Assembly: GCA_013298715.1 (NCBI GenBank)
Contig: JAAFIQ010000012.1
Coordinates: 1-64,000, forward strand
DNA length: 64,000 nucleotides
From: Bacteroidota bacterium
GTDB lineage: Bacteria; Bacteroidota; Bacteroidia; B-17B0; Aurantibacillaceae
Direction: 5' to 3'
Made by a program: the position numbers and the translations under genes. A model generated the notes under the pieces. The model searched no databases. It was not told the DNA's origin and worked only from the letters and a program-made list of their open reading frames with translations. Numbering within the stretch: position 1 is the first letter of the stretch; each line of letters starts with the position of its first letter. Shown in pieces: positions 55,594 through 64,000 of this stretch.

Positions 55594-56916
55594 TTACCTT
55601 GTTTTAACCCCAATACAATAATAATCAAAACCTAAATTTTTCATATCGTTTGTATCAAATATATTTCGCCCATCAAAAATTACTTTATTATTTAAGCGGG
55701 CTGCAACATCTGTAAAATTAGGTACTCTAAACTCAGGCCATTCGGTTACAATTAATAAAGCATCTGCATTATTCAAGGTATCATACATGTTGTTTGAATA
55801 AGAAATGGTATCGCCTAAAATACGTTGTGCCTCGTGTTGCGCTACCGGATCGTAAGCAACCACACTTGCTCCTGCTTTTAATAATTTTTCAATAATAACT
55901 AAGCTTGGTGCTTCGCGCATGTCATCTGTTTTAGGTTTAAAGGATAAGCCCCACAAAGCAAAGGTTTTTCCTTTTAGGTTATTGTTGAAATGGGTACGCA
56001 CTTTATTAAACAGCACTTCTTTTTGCGAATCGTTCACTTCCTCAACCGCATTTAAAATACGCATATTATAATTATTTTCTTTTGCGGTTTTTATGAGTGC
56101 TTTTACATCTTTAGGAAAACAACTCCCACCATACCCAACACCGGGATAAATAAATTTATTTCCAATTCTTGTGTCGCTTCCAATGCCTTTACGAACCATG
56201 TTTACATCTGCACCCATAATTTCGCACAGGTTTGCAACATCGTTCATAAAACTAATTTTTGTAGCAAGCATAGCATTTGCGGCGTACTTAGTCATTTCTG
56301 CACTTGGTATATCCATAAAAATTATTGGATGTCCGTTTAACAAAAATGGTTTGTACAAACGTTTCATGATATCTTCTGCCTCAGCACTATCAATGCCTAC
56401 AACAATTCTATCGGGTTTCATAAAATCTTCAATAGCCGCACCTTCTTTTAAAAATTCCGGATTGGATGAAACGTAATATTTTATTTTTACACCACGTTTA
56501 TCCAATTGTGCTTGTAATGCATTCCTTACTTTTTCAGCAGTACCAACTGGTACAGTAGATTTTGTTACAACAACTAACGGTTTTTGCATATGCTCGCCAA
56601 TAGCCGAGGCCACTGCTAAAACGTATTTTAAATCCGCACTTCCATCTTCATCAGGTGGTGTACCAACGGCAATAAAGGCAACTTCGGCATCTATTAAACT
56701 CTCTTGTAAAGAATTTGTAAAATGCAATCTGTTTTTTTGTACATTCCGCAGAACCATTTCTTCGAGTCCTGGTTCGTAAATTGGTAAAATACCTTTTTGT
56801 AAATTTTCAATTTTTTTAATGTCTATATCAACACATGTTACATCTACACCAACCTCGCTAAAGCAAGTGCCTGTAACCAAACCAACATATCCTGTTCCTA
56901 TTACTGAAATTTTCAT
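55594..56916 (-). CDS. ugd: UDP-glucose 6-dehydrogenase
   Basis: 440 residues. N-terminal NAD site (GTGYVGLVTGTCF), SNPEFLKEGAAI, and the catalytic cysteine C266 in YPGVGYGGSCFPKDVKALI; C-terminal WGLSFKPKTDDMREAPSL. It oxidises UDP-glucose to UDP-glucuronate. Its start overlaps the stop of the aminotransferase gene by 4 bp, and the decarboxylase that uses its product follows. Confidence 0.97.
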   Translation of the reverse strand: MKISVIGTGYVGLVTGTCFSEVGVDVTCVDIDIKKIENLQKGILPIYEPGLEEMVLRNVQKNRLHFTNSLQESLIDAEVAFIAVGTPPDEDGSADLKYVLAVASAIGEHMQKPLVVVTKSTVPVGTAEKVRNALQAQLDKRGVKIKYYVSSNPEFLKEGAAIEDFMKPDRIVVGIDSAEAEDIMKRLYKPFLLNGHPIIFMDIPSAEMTKYAANAMLATKISFMNDVANLCEIMGADVNMVRKGIGSDTRIGNKFIYPGVGYGGSCFPKDVKALIKTAKENNYNMRILNAVEEVNDSQKEVLFNKVRTHFNNNLKGKTFALWGLSFKPKTDDMREAPSLVIIEKLLKAGASVVAYDPVAQHEAQRILGDTISYSNNMYDTLNNADALLIVTEWPEFRVPNFTDVAARLNNKVIFDGRNIFDTNDMKNLGFDYYCIGVKTR

Positions 56917-58049
56917 TTTACTAATTCTAATACGGTTGTTGTAATGTAATTTAAAGTTTCTTCATCTAATTCTGTATGCATTGGCAACGATAATACACAG
57001 GCGCATAATTTTTCTGTCACCGGAAAATCACCTGATTTGTATCTGTTACTTTTATAAGCATTTTGTTCGTGCAATGGAATAGGGTAGTATATCATTGCTG
57101 GCACGCCACGTTCTTGCAATTGCTCTCTTAATTTGGTTCTATCAACGTTTACAAGTTGTAAGGTGTATTGATGAAACACATGATTAGAGTGCTTTACGCG
57201 TGTTGGGATTTTTAATTTGGGATGATTAGCAAATGCTTTGTCATAAAAACTTGCGGCGCTGTTGCGGGCTGCAGCGTATTTATCCAAATGTTTTAATTTT
57301 GCATTTAATACAACGGCTTGTATTGTATCTAATCGTGAATTAACACCCAATACATCATGAACATACTGCACACTTTGCCCATGATGTGCAATCATTTTTA
57401 ATTTTTTTGCAAGTACTTCATCATTGGTATAAATTGCGCCACCATCGCCATAACAGCCTAAATTTTTACTAGGGAAGAAGGATGTACAACCTATGGTACC
57501 AATAGTTCCGGCTTTTGCTTTAGTACCATTAGTAAAAATATAATCTGCGCCAATTGCTTGCGCCACATCTTCAATTACAAATAAATTATGTTTTTCTGCT
57601 AATGTCATTATGCGTTCCATATTGGCACATTGCCCAAATAAATGAACTGGCACAATGGCTTTTGTTTTGGGAGTAATCGCTTTTTCAATGGCTTCAACAT
57701 CTATATCAAACGTATCAGGATATACATCTACTAAAACAGGTGTAAGTCCTAATAAACCTATCACTTCAGCAGTTGCAACATAAGTAAAACTTGCTGTAAT
57801 AACTTCATCGCCAGGTTTTAAATCCAATGCCATCATTGCTATTTGCAACGCATCGGTACCGTTGGCACATGGTATAACGTGTTTTACGTTTAAGTATTTT
57901 TCTAAATTAGCCTGAAATTCTTTTACAGCTGGTCCGTTTATAAAAGCAGTTGTATTAATTACTTCTTGTATGCCAGAATCAATTTCTGATTTAATTTTTT
58001 CATATTGACTTTTTAAGTCAACCATTTGAATTTTTTTATTAAGCACCAT
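56913..58049 (-). CDS. DegT/DnrJ/EryC1 sugar aminotransferase
   Basis: 378 residues, full length. PLP motifs: NGTDALQIAMMALDLKPGDE, D161 in FVIEDVAQAIGA, and K195 in TSFFPSKNLGCYGDGGAI; the C-terminal domain has VFHQYTLQLVNVDR and VPAMIYYPIPLHEQ. It resembles WbpE/DegT enzymes that aminate a keto sugar nucleotide, fitting a neighbour of ugd. The exact sugar is not known. It heads the polysaccharide run on the minus strand. Confidence 0.92.
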   Translation of the reverse strand: MVLNKKIQMVDLKSQYEKIKSEIDSGIQEVINTTAFINGPAVKEFQANLEKYLNVKHVIPCANGTDALQIAMMALDLKPGDEVITASFTYVATAEVIGLLGLTPVLVDVYPDTFDIDVEAIEKAITPKTKAIVPVHLFGQCANMERIMTLAEKHNLFVIEDVAQAIGADYIFTNGTKAKAGTIGTIGCTSFFPSKNLGCYGDGGAIYTNDEVLAKKLKMIAHHGQSVQYVHDVLGVNSRLDTIQAVVLNAKLKHLDKYAAARNSAASFYDKAFANHPKLKIPTRVKHSNHVFHQYTLQLVNVDRTKLREQLQERGVPAMIYYPIPLHEQNAYKSNRYKSGDFPVTEKLCACVLSLPMHTELDEETLNYITTTVLELVK

Positions 58050-58112
58050 ATTAAAAATGAATAGCGAATATACGAATTAAAAACATTTGCTAAATTGTTC
58101 TTTAGTTCTAAT

Positions 58113-58523
58113 TTAGACAAAAAACGGCGCCAACGCATTTGTGAACCATATCGGCACTTTACAGGGTCTGTTCGTGGTTTTATCAACACAAACCAAGGTT
58201 ACTAAACCATCGTTTAATAACTCACCTTTTTGATTATGACATTCGTAAATAAAGGTTATTCTTACGCCAGTAAAATTTTCTTTAATTGTAGTTGTAATCG
58301 TTATTTCATCGTCGTAATAAGCTGGTTTTTTGTAATTAATTTTTAATTCGCTAACTGGTAATAAAATTCCTCTCTCTTCCACATCTTTATAACTAAAGCC
58401 TAATTGCCTAATTGCTTCAACACGGCCAACTTCGTAATACTGCGCATAAATACCGTAGTAGGCATAACCCATTTGATCGGTTTCGCCATACCGTACTCTT
58501 AATTTTGTTTTTGAAACTAACAT
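58113..58523 (-). CDS. YbgC/FadM-type acyl-CoA thioesterase (4HBT hotdog)
   Basis: 136 residues. The 4HBT catalytic aspartate is D16 in RVRYGETDQMGYAYYGIYAQ, followed by YYEVGRVEAIRQLGFSY. The family hydrolyses acyl-CoA or related thioesters. It stands 63 bp upstream of the aminotransferase gene on the same strand and diverges from the nucleotidase genes. Confidence 0.92.
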   Translation of the reverse strand: MLVSKTKLRVRYGETDQMGYAYYGIYAQYYEVGRVEAIRQLGFSYKDVEERGILLPVSELKINYKKPAYYDDEITITTTIKENFTGVRITFIYECHNQKGELLNDGLVTLVCVDKTTNRPCKVPIWFTNALAPFFV

Positions 58524-58599
58524 ATTAAAAAGTAAAGCTAAGATTAATTATTTCTGAAAAAAATTTGTTTCAATTACTTTTTAATAAATTTACCTTGCA

Positions 58600-59325
58600 A
58601 TGAAAAAACATTTTTATTTTATAATTATAACCTTAGTTGGGTGTAATAAATTTTATTCTCCGGTTACAACCAACGCCTCACATGTTACGACTAACAAGGC
58701 AACTGCAAATTCTAGTTCGGATAAATTAATTTCTACCTACAAATTTAAAGTAGATAGTATTACAAACATAGTTATTGCAAAAAGCGATTCTGTTTTTACC
58801 AAAGATAATTACCCATCCACACTCGGCAATTTTTGCTGTGATGCATTACATTTTATTTCAAAAGAAAAATGCAGTTTAACACCAGATTTGGTAATACTTA
58901 ATAAAGGCGGCTTGCGGATTAATTTACCTAAAGGAGATATAAAGGTAAAGACTATCTTTGAGTTGATGCCGTTTGAAAATGAATTGGTGGTATGCAAAGT
59001 AAGAGGCGAAGACATATTGAAATCATTGCCAACACTGCTTGAGAAGAAGGCAGCATTTTTTGGTTTTCAAATAACTGAATCAAAAGAAAAACAGGTTACT
59101 TGTAAAATAAATAACCAAACAATTAATCCAAACCAAATTTATTTAATTGCTACAAGCGATTATTTAGCCACTGGCGGCGATAATTACACCATGTTTCAAA
59201 ATTCAAATTTTACAAACTGCAAAATAAAAATTAGAGATGCATTTATTGATTATTGCAAGCATTTCACCAATCAAAACAAATCTATAAAACCTTATTCCGA
59301 TGAGCGCTACAAAACAATTAACTAG
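58600..59325 (+). CDS. 5'-nucleotidase C-terminal domain lipoprotein
   Basis: 241 residues with a lipoprotein-like start (FIIITLVGC). The rest matches only the C-terminal, substrate-binding domain of 5'-nucleotidases: NKGGLRINLPKGDIKVKTIF, LMPFENELVVCKVRGEDILK, and ATSDYLATGGDNY. The catalytic domain is encoded by the next gene, which overlaps it by 26 bp in another frame. The two halves are thus in reversed order compared with one-piece enzymes and presumably work as a pair in the periplasm. Confidence 0.88.
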   Translation: MKKHFYFIIITLVGCNKFYSPVTTNASHVTTNKATANSSSDKLISTYKFKVDSITNIVIAKSDSVFTKDNYPSTLGNFCCDALHFISKEKCSLTPDLVILNKGGLRINLPKGDIKVKTIFELMPFENELVVCKVRGEDILKSLPTLLEKKAAFFGFQITESKEKQVTCKINNQTINPNQIYLIATSDYLATGGDNYTMFQNSNFTNCKIKIRDAFIDYCKHFTNQNKSIKPYSDERYKTIN

Positions 59326-60244
59326 AAAGGATTTTATAAAATACGCGCTTGGTACAGGTGCTTCGTTAATGGCCTTACCAAGCTTTGCTCAAAATAATTT
59401 GTTGCAAGAAAAAGGTTTTACTACACTCACTATTCTTTACACAAATGACCAGCATAGTAGGATTGAACCATTTCCTGAAAACGACGCAAAATACCCAAAC
59501 GAAGGAGGTTTTGCTAAACGCGCGTCAATAATTGAAGAGGTTAGAAAACAAAATAAAAATGTTTTGTTGTTAGATGCTGGCGATATTTTTCAAGGCACAC
59601 CTTACTTTAATTATTACCAAGGCGAAGTAGAATACAAATTAATGAGCATGATGGGGTACGACGCCACAACCTTTGGTAATCATGATTTTGACTTAGGTTG
59701 CGCAAATGTAGTTAAGCAACAGCAGCACGCTAATTTTGATTTTATAAATTGTAATTATAATTTTTCTGCAACAGATTTGAATAAAAATAAAAAAATTAAA
59801 AACTATAAAATTTATAAAAAAGGTAATTTAAAAATTGGTGTACTTGGAGTTGGCATTGATTTAAACGGACTTGTGGATAAAAGACAAACGCAAGGATTAG
59901 AGTATTTGAATCCAATTGAGAAGGCAAATTATTATGCAAACATTTTAAAGAATGATGAAAAATGCGACTACGTGATTTGCTTATCGCACCTAGGATACAC
60001 GTATCCAGATAAAAAAGTTTCGGATTGTGTTTTGGCAGAAGAAACAGAAAATATTGATTTAATTATCGGTGGTCATACGCATACTTTTTTAGAAAATTTA
60101 GTTGAGAAGAAAAATAAAATTGGGAAACTTGTGCAAATTACGCAAATGGGCTGGGCTGGTATTTGGTTAGGAAAAATAGAAATTACCTTCTCTTCTATTA
60201 ATAAAAAATTATTACAAAACAATAGTCCGCACAAAATAAATTAG
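59300..60244 (+). CDS. 5'-nucleotidase metallophosphatase domain protein
   Basis: 314 residues. The N-terminus (LTRKDFIKYALGTGASLMAL, cut near SFAQ) is an export signal with Tat-like features but only one arginine. Metal ligands of the calcineurin-type phosphatase fold are present: TNDQHSRI (D50, H52), LLDAGDIFQG, TFGNHDFDLG, CLSHLGY and IIGGHTHTFLE. It hydrolyses nucleotide or other phosphate esters; the missing C-terminal domain is supplied by the overlapping upstream gene. Confidence 0.9.
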   Translation: MSATKQLTRKDFIKYALGTGASLMALPSFAQNNLLQEKGFTTLTILYTNDQHSRIEPFPENDAKYPNEGGFAKRASIIEEVRKQNKNVLLLDAGDIFQGTPYFNYYQGEVEYKLMSMMGYDATTFGNHDFDLGCANVVKQQQHANFDFINCNYNFSATDLNKNKKIKNYKIYKKGNLKIGVLGVGIDLNGLVDKRQTQGLEYLNPIEKANYYANILKNDEKCDYVICLSHLGYTYPDKKVSDCVLAEETENIDLIIGGHTHTFLENLVEKKNKIGKLVQITQMGWAGIWLGKIEITFSSINKKLLQNNSPHKIN

Positions 60245-60312
60245 GGTAGAGTAAAAAATTTCTATCTACCAAATAAAAAATTTTAATTTTTATATATTTT
60301 TTTTCGGCTTTT

Positions 60313-60346
60313 TTTGTTGCAAACACAAATAATCGCATTATATTTA
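60313..60346 (+). promoter_or_regulatory. Possible dnaA promoter
   Basis: TTTGTTG at 60313-60319 followed after 19 bp by TATATTTA (60339-60346), close to the Bacteroidota TTTG / TAnnTTTG pattern but with the last base different. The ATG of dnaA is 71 bp downstream. I see no clear DnaA boxes here, so no origin is claimed. Confidence 0.3.
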
Positions 60347-60416
60347 CAAACACGAAATTGTTAACTATTACAAACAACAATATTTTAATAACTATTTAAA
60401 GAACATTTTAATAATC

Positions 60417-61856
60417 ATGACGAAAGAAAAAACAGCAGAGCAGGTATGGAACAATTGCCTTGATATTATTAAAGATAACGTAAACCAACAAAATTTTAAA
60501 ACATGGTTTGAACCAATAAAACCAATTAAGTTAGCAAATCAAGTTTTAACCATTCAAGTACCATCACAGTTTTTTTATGAATGGTTAGAAGAACATTACA
60601 TAACATTAATCAAAAAAGTAATTAAAAAAGAATTAGGCGCCGAAGGAAAATTAGAATACAATATCATAATGGATAACGCTTCAGGAAAAACCGAAACGCC
60701 TATCACTTTTAAATTACCTAACATTAGTACCAATTTAAAAAATCCTCACGTGAACATGCCTATTGATGTTAATAACAGTTCAATTCGCAATCCGTTTGTA
60801 ATTCCAGGTTTAAAAAAGGTACAAGTAGAATCGCAGTTAAATCCAAATTATAGTTTTGATAATTTTGTTGAAGGCGATTGTAATCGTTTGGCGAGAAGTG
60901 CTGGTTTTGCAGTTTCTCAAAAGCCAGGAGGAAATGCCTTTAACCCGTTATTATTGTACGGTGGAGTAGGTCTAGGAAAAACCCACTTAGCTCAAGCAAT
61001 TGGCATTGAAGTGAAAAAGAATTTCCCGAATAAAACTGTACTTTACGTTCAGTCAGAAAAATTTATTACACAATTTATTGAAGCAACAAAAAATAATAAC
61101 ACAAATGATTTTATTCATTTCTATCAAATGATAGATGTGTTGATTATTGACGATGTACAATACTTTGCCGGTAAAGAAAAAACGCAAGATGTGTTTTTCC
61201 ATATCTTCAACCATTTGCATCAATTAGGTAAACAAATTATTTTAACGGCAGATAGAGCTCCTGTTGATATTCAAGGAATTGAACAACGTTTATTGTCTCG
61301 TTTTAAATGGGGCTTAAGCGCAGATTTACAAGCACCTGCACTAGAAACTAGAATTGCTATCCTAGATAAAAAAGTATACAACGAAGGTATTCAATTACCA
61401 AAAGAAGTAAACGAATACTTGGCTTATAGTATTACCACAAATGTTAGAGAATTAGAAGGGGCTTTAATTTCATTATTAGCACAAAGTAGTTTAAATAAAA
61501 AAATAATTACTTTGGAGTTGGCTAAAAACATGATTGATAAGTTTGTAAAAAGCACAGCTCGTGAGGTTTCTATTGATTACATACAAAAAGTGGTTTGCGA
61601 TTATTTTGATTTACAAATTGATACTATGAAATCAAAAACGCGTAAACGTGAAGTTGTACAAGCACGTCAAATAGCCATGTTTTTTGCGAAAAGTATGACC
61701 AAATCGAGCTTAGCAACCATAGGTATGCACTGCGGCGGAAAAGATCACGCAACCGTTTTGCACGCTTGCCGTACTGTAAATAATTTAATGGATACGGATA
61801 AACGTTTTAAAGCCTATATTGAAGAGTTAGAGAAAAAAATTAGTATTAGTAACTAG
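60417..61856 (+). CDS. dnaA: Chromosomal replication initiator DnaA
   Basis: 479 residues, normal length. Domain I at about 5-85 (WNNCLDIIKDNVNQQNFKTW), a short linker, AAA+ domain with Walker A YGGVGLGKTHLAQAI (182-189) and Walker B VLIIDDVQYF (D245, D246), and the C-terminal DNA-binding helix-turn-helix with the signature GGKDHATVLHACRTV. It binds DnaA boxes at oriC and opens the origin. It has its own terminator; neighbours are not the usual dnaN/recF/gyr genes, which is common in Bacteroidota. Confidence 0.98.
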   Translation: MTKEKTAEQVWNNCLDIIKDNVNQQNFKTWFEPIKPIKLANQVLTIQVPSQFFYEWLEEHYITLIKKVIKKELGAEGKLEYNIIMDNASGKTETPITFKLPNISTNLKNPHVNMPIDVNNSSIRNPFVIPGLKKVQVESQLNPNYSFDNFVEGDCNRLARSAGFAVSQKPGGNAFNPLLLYGGVGLGKTHLAQAIGIEVKKNFPNKTVLYVQSEKFITQFIEATKNNNTNDFIHFYQMIDVLIIDDVQYFAGKEKTQDVFFHIFNHLHQLGKQIILTADRAPVDIQGIEQRLLSRFKWGLSADLQAPALETRIAILDKKVYNEGIQLPKEVNEYLAYSITTNVRELEGALISLLAQSSLNKKIITLELAKNMIDKFVKSTAREVSIDYIQKVVCDYFDLQIDTMKSKTRKREVVQARQIAMFFAKSMTKSSLATIGMHCGGKDHATVLHACRTVNNLMDTDKRFKAYIEELEKKISISN

Positions 61857-61876
61857 TTAACCTTAATAAGTTTAAG

Positions 61877-61905
61877 AGCCCTTCGATTTAACGAAGGGCT
61901 TTTTT
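61877..61905 (+). terminator. Intrinsic terminator of dnaA
   Basis: A perfect 9-bp stem (AGCCCTTCG / CGAAGGGCT) with a 6-base loop and six T residues, 20 bp after the dnaA stop. Confidence 0.92.
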
Positions 61906-61935
61906 GTTATTTTTATTTTTTGAGAATTCATTTAG

Positions 61936-63303
61936 TTGAAAAAAGTTCTAATAATAACATATTATTGGCCACCAAGCGGTGGTGCAGGGGTACAGCGTTG
62001 GTTAAAATTTGTAAAGTTTTTGCCTCAGTTTAATTGGCAACCTGTAGTTTATACCGCGCTTAATGGTGAGATGCCAGTTATTGATGAGAGTTTAGAAAAA
62101 GATATTCCTAATGAAGCAATAGTTCTGAAACAACCAATTTGGGAGCCTTACAGCTTGTATAAAAAATTTATTGGCAAGAAAAAAGATGAAAAAATAAACG
62201 CATCGTTTTTAAATGAAGGAAAAAAAACAGGCTTCACACAAAAAATAAGCGTATGGATACGCGGTAATTTTTTTATTCCAGACGCACGTAAATTTTGGAT
62301 TAAACCAAGCACAAAATTTTTGTTAGATTACATAAGTAAAAATAAAATTGATTATATTATAAGTAGCGGACCACCGCACAGCATGCACTTAATAGCCTTA
62401 GGAATTAAAAAGAAGCTCCCAAACATTAAGTGGGTAGCCGATTTTAGAGATCCTTGGACAAACATAGATTTTTACGATAAATTAATGCTTACTGATTTTG
62501 CTGATAATAAACATAGAAAATTAGAAAAAGAAGTTTTAAAAAAGGCAGATGCCGTACTAAGTGTTGGTAAATACATAAGCCAAGAGTTTTTTGAAATTTA
62601 TAACAGCGATAGGGGAACAAACCAAGATAAATTTTATACCATTACAAATGGATTTGATGAGAGTGACTTACAAAAAAAGGAAGTTATAAAAGATAAAAAA
62701 TTTAGCATTTCGCATATTGGTACATTAGTAAAAGACCGTAACCCGCAAGTATTGTGGGAGGTATTGCGTGAAATGACTACTGAGGATGTTAATTTTGCAA
62801 ATAGTTTAGAAATTAAATTTGTTGGTAAGGTTGATATTTTTGTAAATCAACAACTTGAAAAATTTGGACTTACAAAATATGTAAATAAAATTGCATACTT
62901 ACCACATAACGAAGTAATAATAGAACAACAAAAATCGCGTGTGTTGTTGTTACTTGTAAACAATACACCCAATGCTAAAGGAATTTTAACTGGTAAATTT
63001 TTTGAATACCTGCAAGCCGGAGTACCAATAATTGCAATTGGTCCAGAGAAAGGTGAATTAGCAGAAATAATTGCTGAGACTAAATGTGGTGCAATTGTAG
63101 ATTTTGATAATAAAGAAAAGTTAAAGCAAGTAATTCGTTTAATGAGCGATTATTTAAACGTTAATACATCTGAGGTAGTGAAAAATAATAGTTTGGTAAA
63201 TTTATTCTTTGAGGCTGATGAAATATCCAAACAAAAACGAATTGAGAAATATGGTAGAAAAAGTTTAACACAAGAACTGGCAAAAATTTTAGAAGCGTTG
63301 TAA
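61936..63303 (+). CDS. GT4-like (GT-B fold) glycosyltransferase
   Basis: 455 residues from a TTG start (TTGAAAAAAGTTC) directly giving KKVLIITYYWPPSGGAGVQR, the usual N-terminal glycine-rich strand of these enzymes; no nearby ATG would keep it. The middle has ISSGPPHSMHLIALG and WVADFRDPWTN. The C-terminal nucleotide-sugar domain has FSISHIGTLVKDRNP and GKFFEYLQAGVPIIAIGPEKGE. It adds a sugar from a nucleotide donor; the acceptor is unknown but the polysaccharide cluster nearby is a natural partner. The minus-strand gene that follows abuts its stop. Confidence 0.88.
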   Translation: MKKVLIITYYWPPSGGAGVQRWLKFVKFLPQFNWQPVVYTALNGEMPVIDESLEKDIPNEAIVLKQPIWEPYSLYKKFIGKKKDEKINASFLNEGKKTGFTQKISVWIRGNFFIPDARKFWIKPSTKFLLDYISKNKIDYIISSGPPHSMHLIALGIKKKLPNIKWVADFRDPWTNIDFYDKLMLTDFADNKHRKLEKEVLKKADAVLSVGKYISQEFFEIYNSDRGTNQDKFYTITNGFDESDLQKKEVIKDKKFSISHIGTLVKDRNPQVLWEVLREMTTEDVNFANSLEIKFVGKVDIFVNQQLEKFGLTKYVNKIAYLPHNEVIIEQQKSRVLLLLVNNTPNAKGILTGKFFEYLQAGVPIIAIGPEKGELAEIIAETKCGAIVDFDNKEKLKQVIRLMSDYLNVNTSEVVKNNSLVNLFFEADEISKQKRIEKYGRKSLTQELAKILEAL

Positions 63304-63747
63304 CTAGCTAGGTAAAAAGCTTGTTATACCTACGCCACAACCTTTTTTACCATCTGTAAAGTAAAGCCCAATACAAAAATTACCAGTAGTTTGGCTCGTA
63401 AATTCAATACCATCGCGAATACGTTTAGATAGTTTGTCATAAGTTGATGCTACCAAAAACTCTTGCTTCATGTTATTATAAATGCAAATAACTAATCTAC
63501 CTTCTAACTCAGCATTATCAAGAGCATAAAAACGGTATTTAACACCACTGTTTAATGTTACAGGAAAATATTGGAATTCAGGCGCATCTTTATTTTTCTT
63601 TTGTGAAATTTTGTATTCCTTAACCAAATGAAATTTTTTCAATTTCGTTAAGGCCTGCTCATAGAGTGCATCTAAATCGCAGCTATCTTTTTTAAAGGAA
63701 CATAGTGAAGCAATTATTAAAATCGATAGTATTAACTTGTTTTTCAT
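63304..63747 (-). CDS. Small secreted protein of unknown function
   Basis: 147 residues with a signal peptide (MKNKLILSILIIASLCSF). Mature part: a helical start with Cys, then beta strands (VKYRFYALDNAELEGRLVIC, FCIGLYFTDGKKGCGVGITS). It loosely recalls the secreted protein at 35413 in strand order. Its stop abuts the glycosyltransferase stop on the other strand; the next minus-strand gene ends 18 bp upstream of its start, so the two may form one operon. Confidence 0.65.
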   Translation of the reverse strand: MKNKLILSILIIASLCSFKKDSCDLDALYEQALTKLKKFHLVKEYKISQKKNKDAPEFQYFPVTLNSGVKYRFYALDNAELEGRLVICIYNNMKQEFLVASTYDKLSKRIRDGIEFTSQTTGNFCIGLYFTDGKKGCGVGITSFLPS

Positions 63748-63765
63748 GGCTCTGTACTATTATTC

Positions 63766-64000
63766 TTATTTAATTAAATATTTATTTCTTATTGTTTCTA
63801 ATTTATTCATTAACGAGGTAATGGTTTCTTTTTTATAATCTACAACAGTTTTAGACATATCAACAATAACAAGCTCTCCGTTTACTTCTTTGGTTTCAGG
63901 TGGCATAAACTCAGTTGTTATTTTAACTGCATCATAATCTACCTTTAAACCGTCAAAATCTGTTTTTAAATTTTTAAAGAAATCAACCTCTTGAAGTTTG
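63766..64000 (-). CDS. Unknown protein, 5' part outside window
   Basis: The last 77 codons of a minus-strand gene: KLQEVDFFKNLKTDFDGLKV ... TTEFMPPETKEVNGELVIVD ... NKLETIRNKYLIK, stop at 63766. Charged and probably helical at the end. Its start lies beyond base 64000 and the family is not recognisable from this piece. Confidence 0.6.
   Translation of the reverse strand, partial: KLQEVDFFKNLKTDFDGLKVDYDAVKITTEFMPPETKEVNGELVIVDMSKTVVDYKKETITSLMNKLETIRNKYLIK

Noticed and set aside
60245-60416. Origin of replication upstream of dnaA
   Set aside because: AT-rich, but no DnaA boxes of the TTATCCACA type that I can see.

Overview
The window is a low-GC chromosome segment from a member of the Bacteroidota. 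Evidence: five proteins or remnants carry type IX secretion (T9SS) C-terminal sorting domains (four type A, one type B), Bacteroidota-style housekeeping genes (purK, sucC, dnaA) are present, terminators are mostly short hairpins with T runs, and Shine-Dalgarno sequences are largely absent. The genus cannot be named from the sequence.

Layout. 1-7.3 kb: large repeat-rich T9SS surface proteins, an intact IS256-family insertion sequence, and a junction between two truncated genes near 7,050. 7.3-8.4 kb: a 5'-truncated YiaA/B-type membrane gene and a REP-associated Y1 (HUH) transposase (RAYT) between two inverted copies of a hairpin repeat. 8.4-22.0 kb: an accessory island of secreted zincin-type proteins with exchangeable C-terminal domains, each followed closely by a small lipoprotein, membrane or soluble gene. 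The layout looks like a polymorphic toxin/immunity locus with orphan cassettes. At least seven copies of a roughly 70-bp palindromic repeat sit at the cassette joints.

22-28.3 kb: envelope genes (a beta-barrel/TSP3/SPOR-like protein, a second SPOR-like protein, and an M43 metalloprotease with a T9SS tail). 28.3-40.2 kb: purK, a zinc-ribbon protein, a large T9SS type B adhesin-like protein, sucC, small secreted proteins, a tandem pair of thioredoxin-fold proteins, and a gene broken by an in-frame stop. 40.4-45.5 kb: a truncated DUF1016 gene, a TMTC-like TPR membrane protein, a short DegT-like protein, an ArnT/GT39-like transferase and tRNA-Glu.

45.6-58.1 kb: an exopolysaccharide cluster, mostly on the minus strand (aminotransferase, ugd, UDP-glucuronate decarboxylase, Wza-like exporter, Wzc-like tyrosine kinase, rfbC, WecA/MraY-like transferase, lytic transglycosylase), with a PgpH-like HD phosphodiesterase and a MaoC-like hydratase among them. 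58.1-64 kb: a thioesterase, a 5'-nucleotidase split into two overlapping genes, dnaA, a family-4-like glycosyltransferase and two small unknown genes.

The most unusual part is 8.4-22.0 kb. One complete toxin-like gene is followed by cassettes that restart at a palindromic repeat with only part of that gene's core or tail. Each tail overlaps a lipoprotein gene whose 3' half is nearly identical between copies. One lipoprotein has an (ATTT)8 tract in its signal peptide and another putative immunity gene is frameshifted at an A8 tract, so on/off switching is possible.
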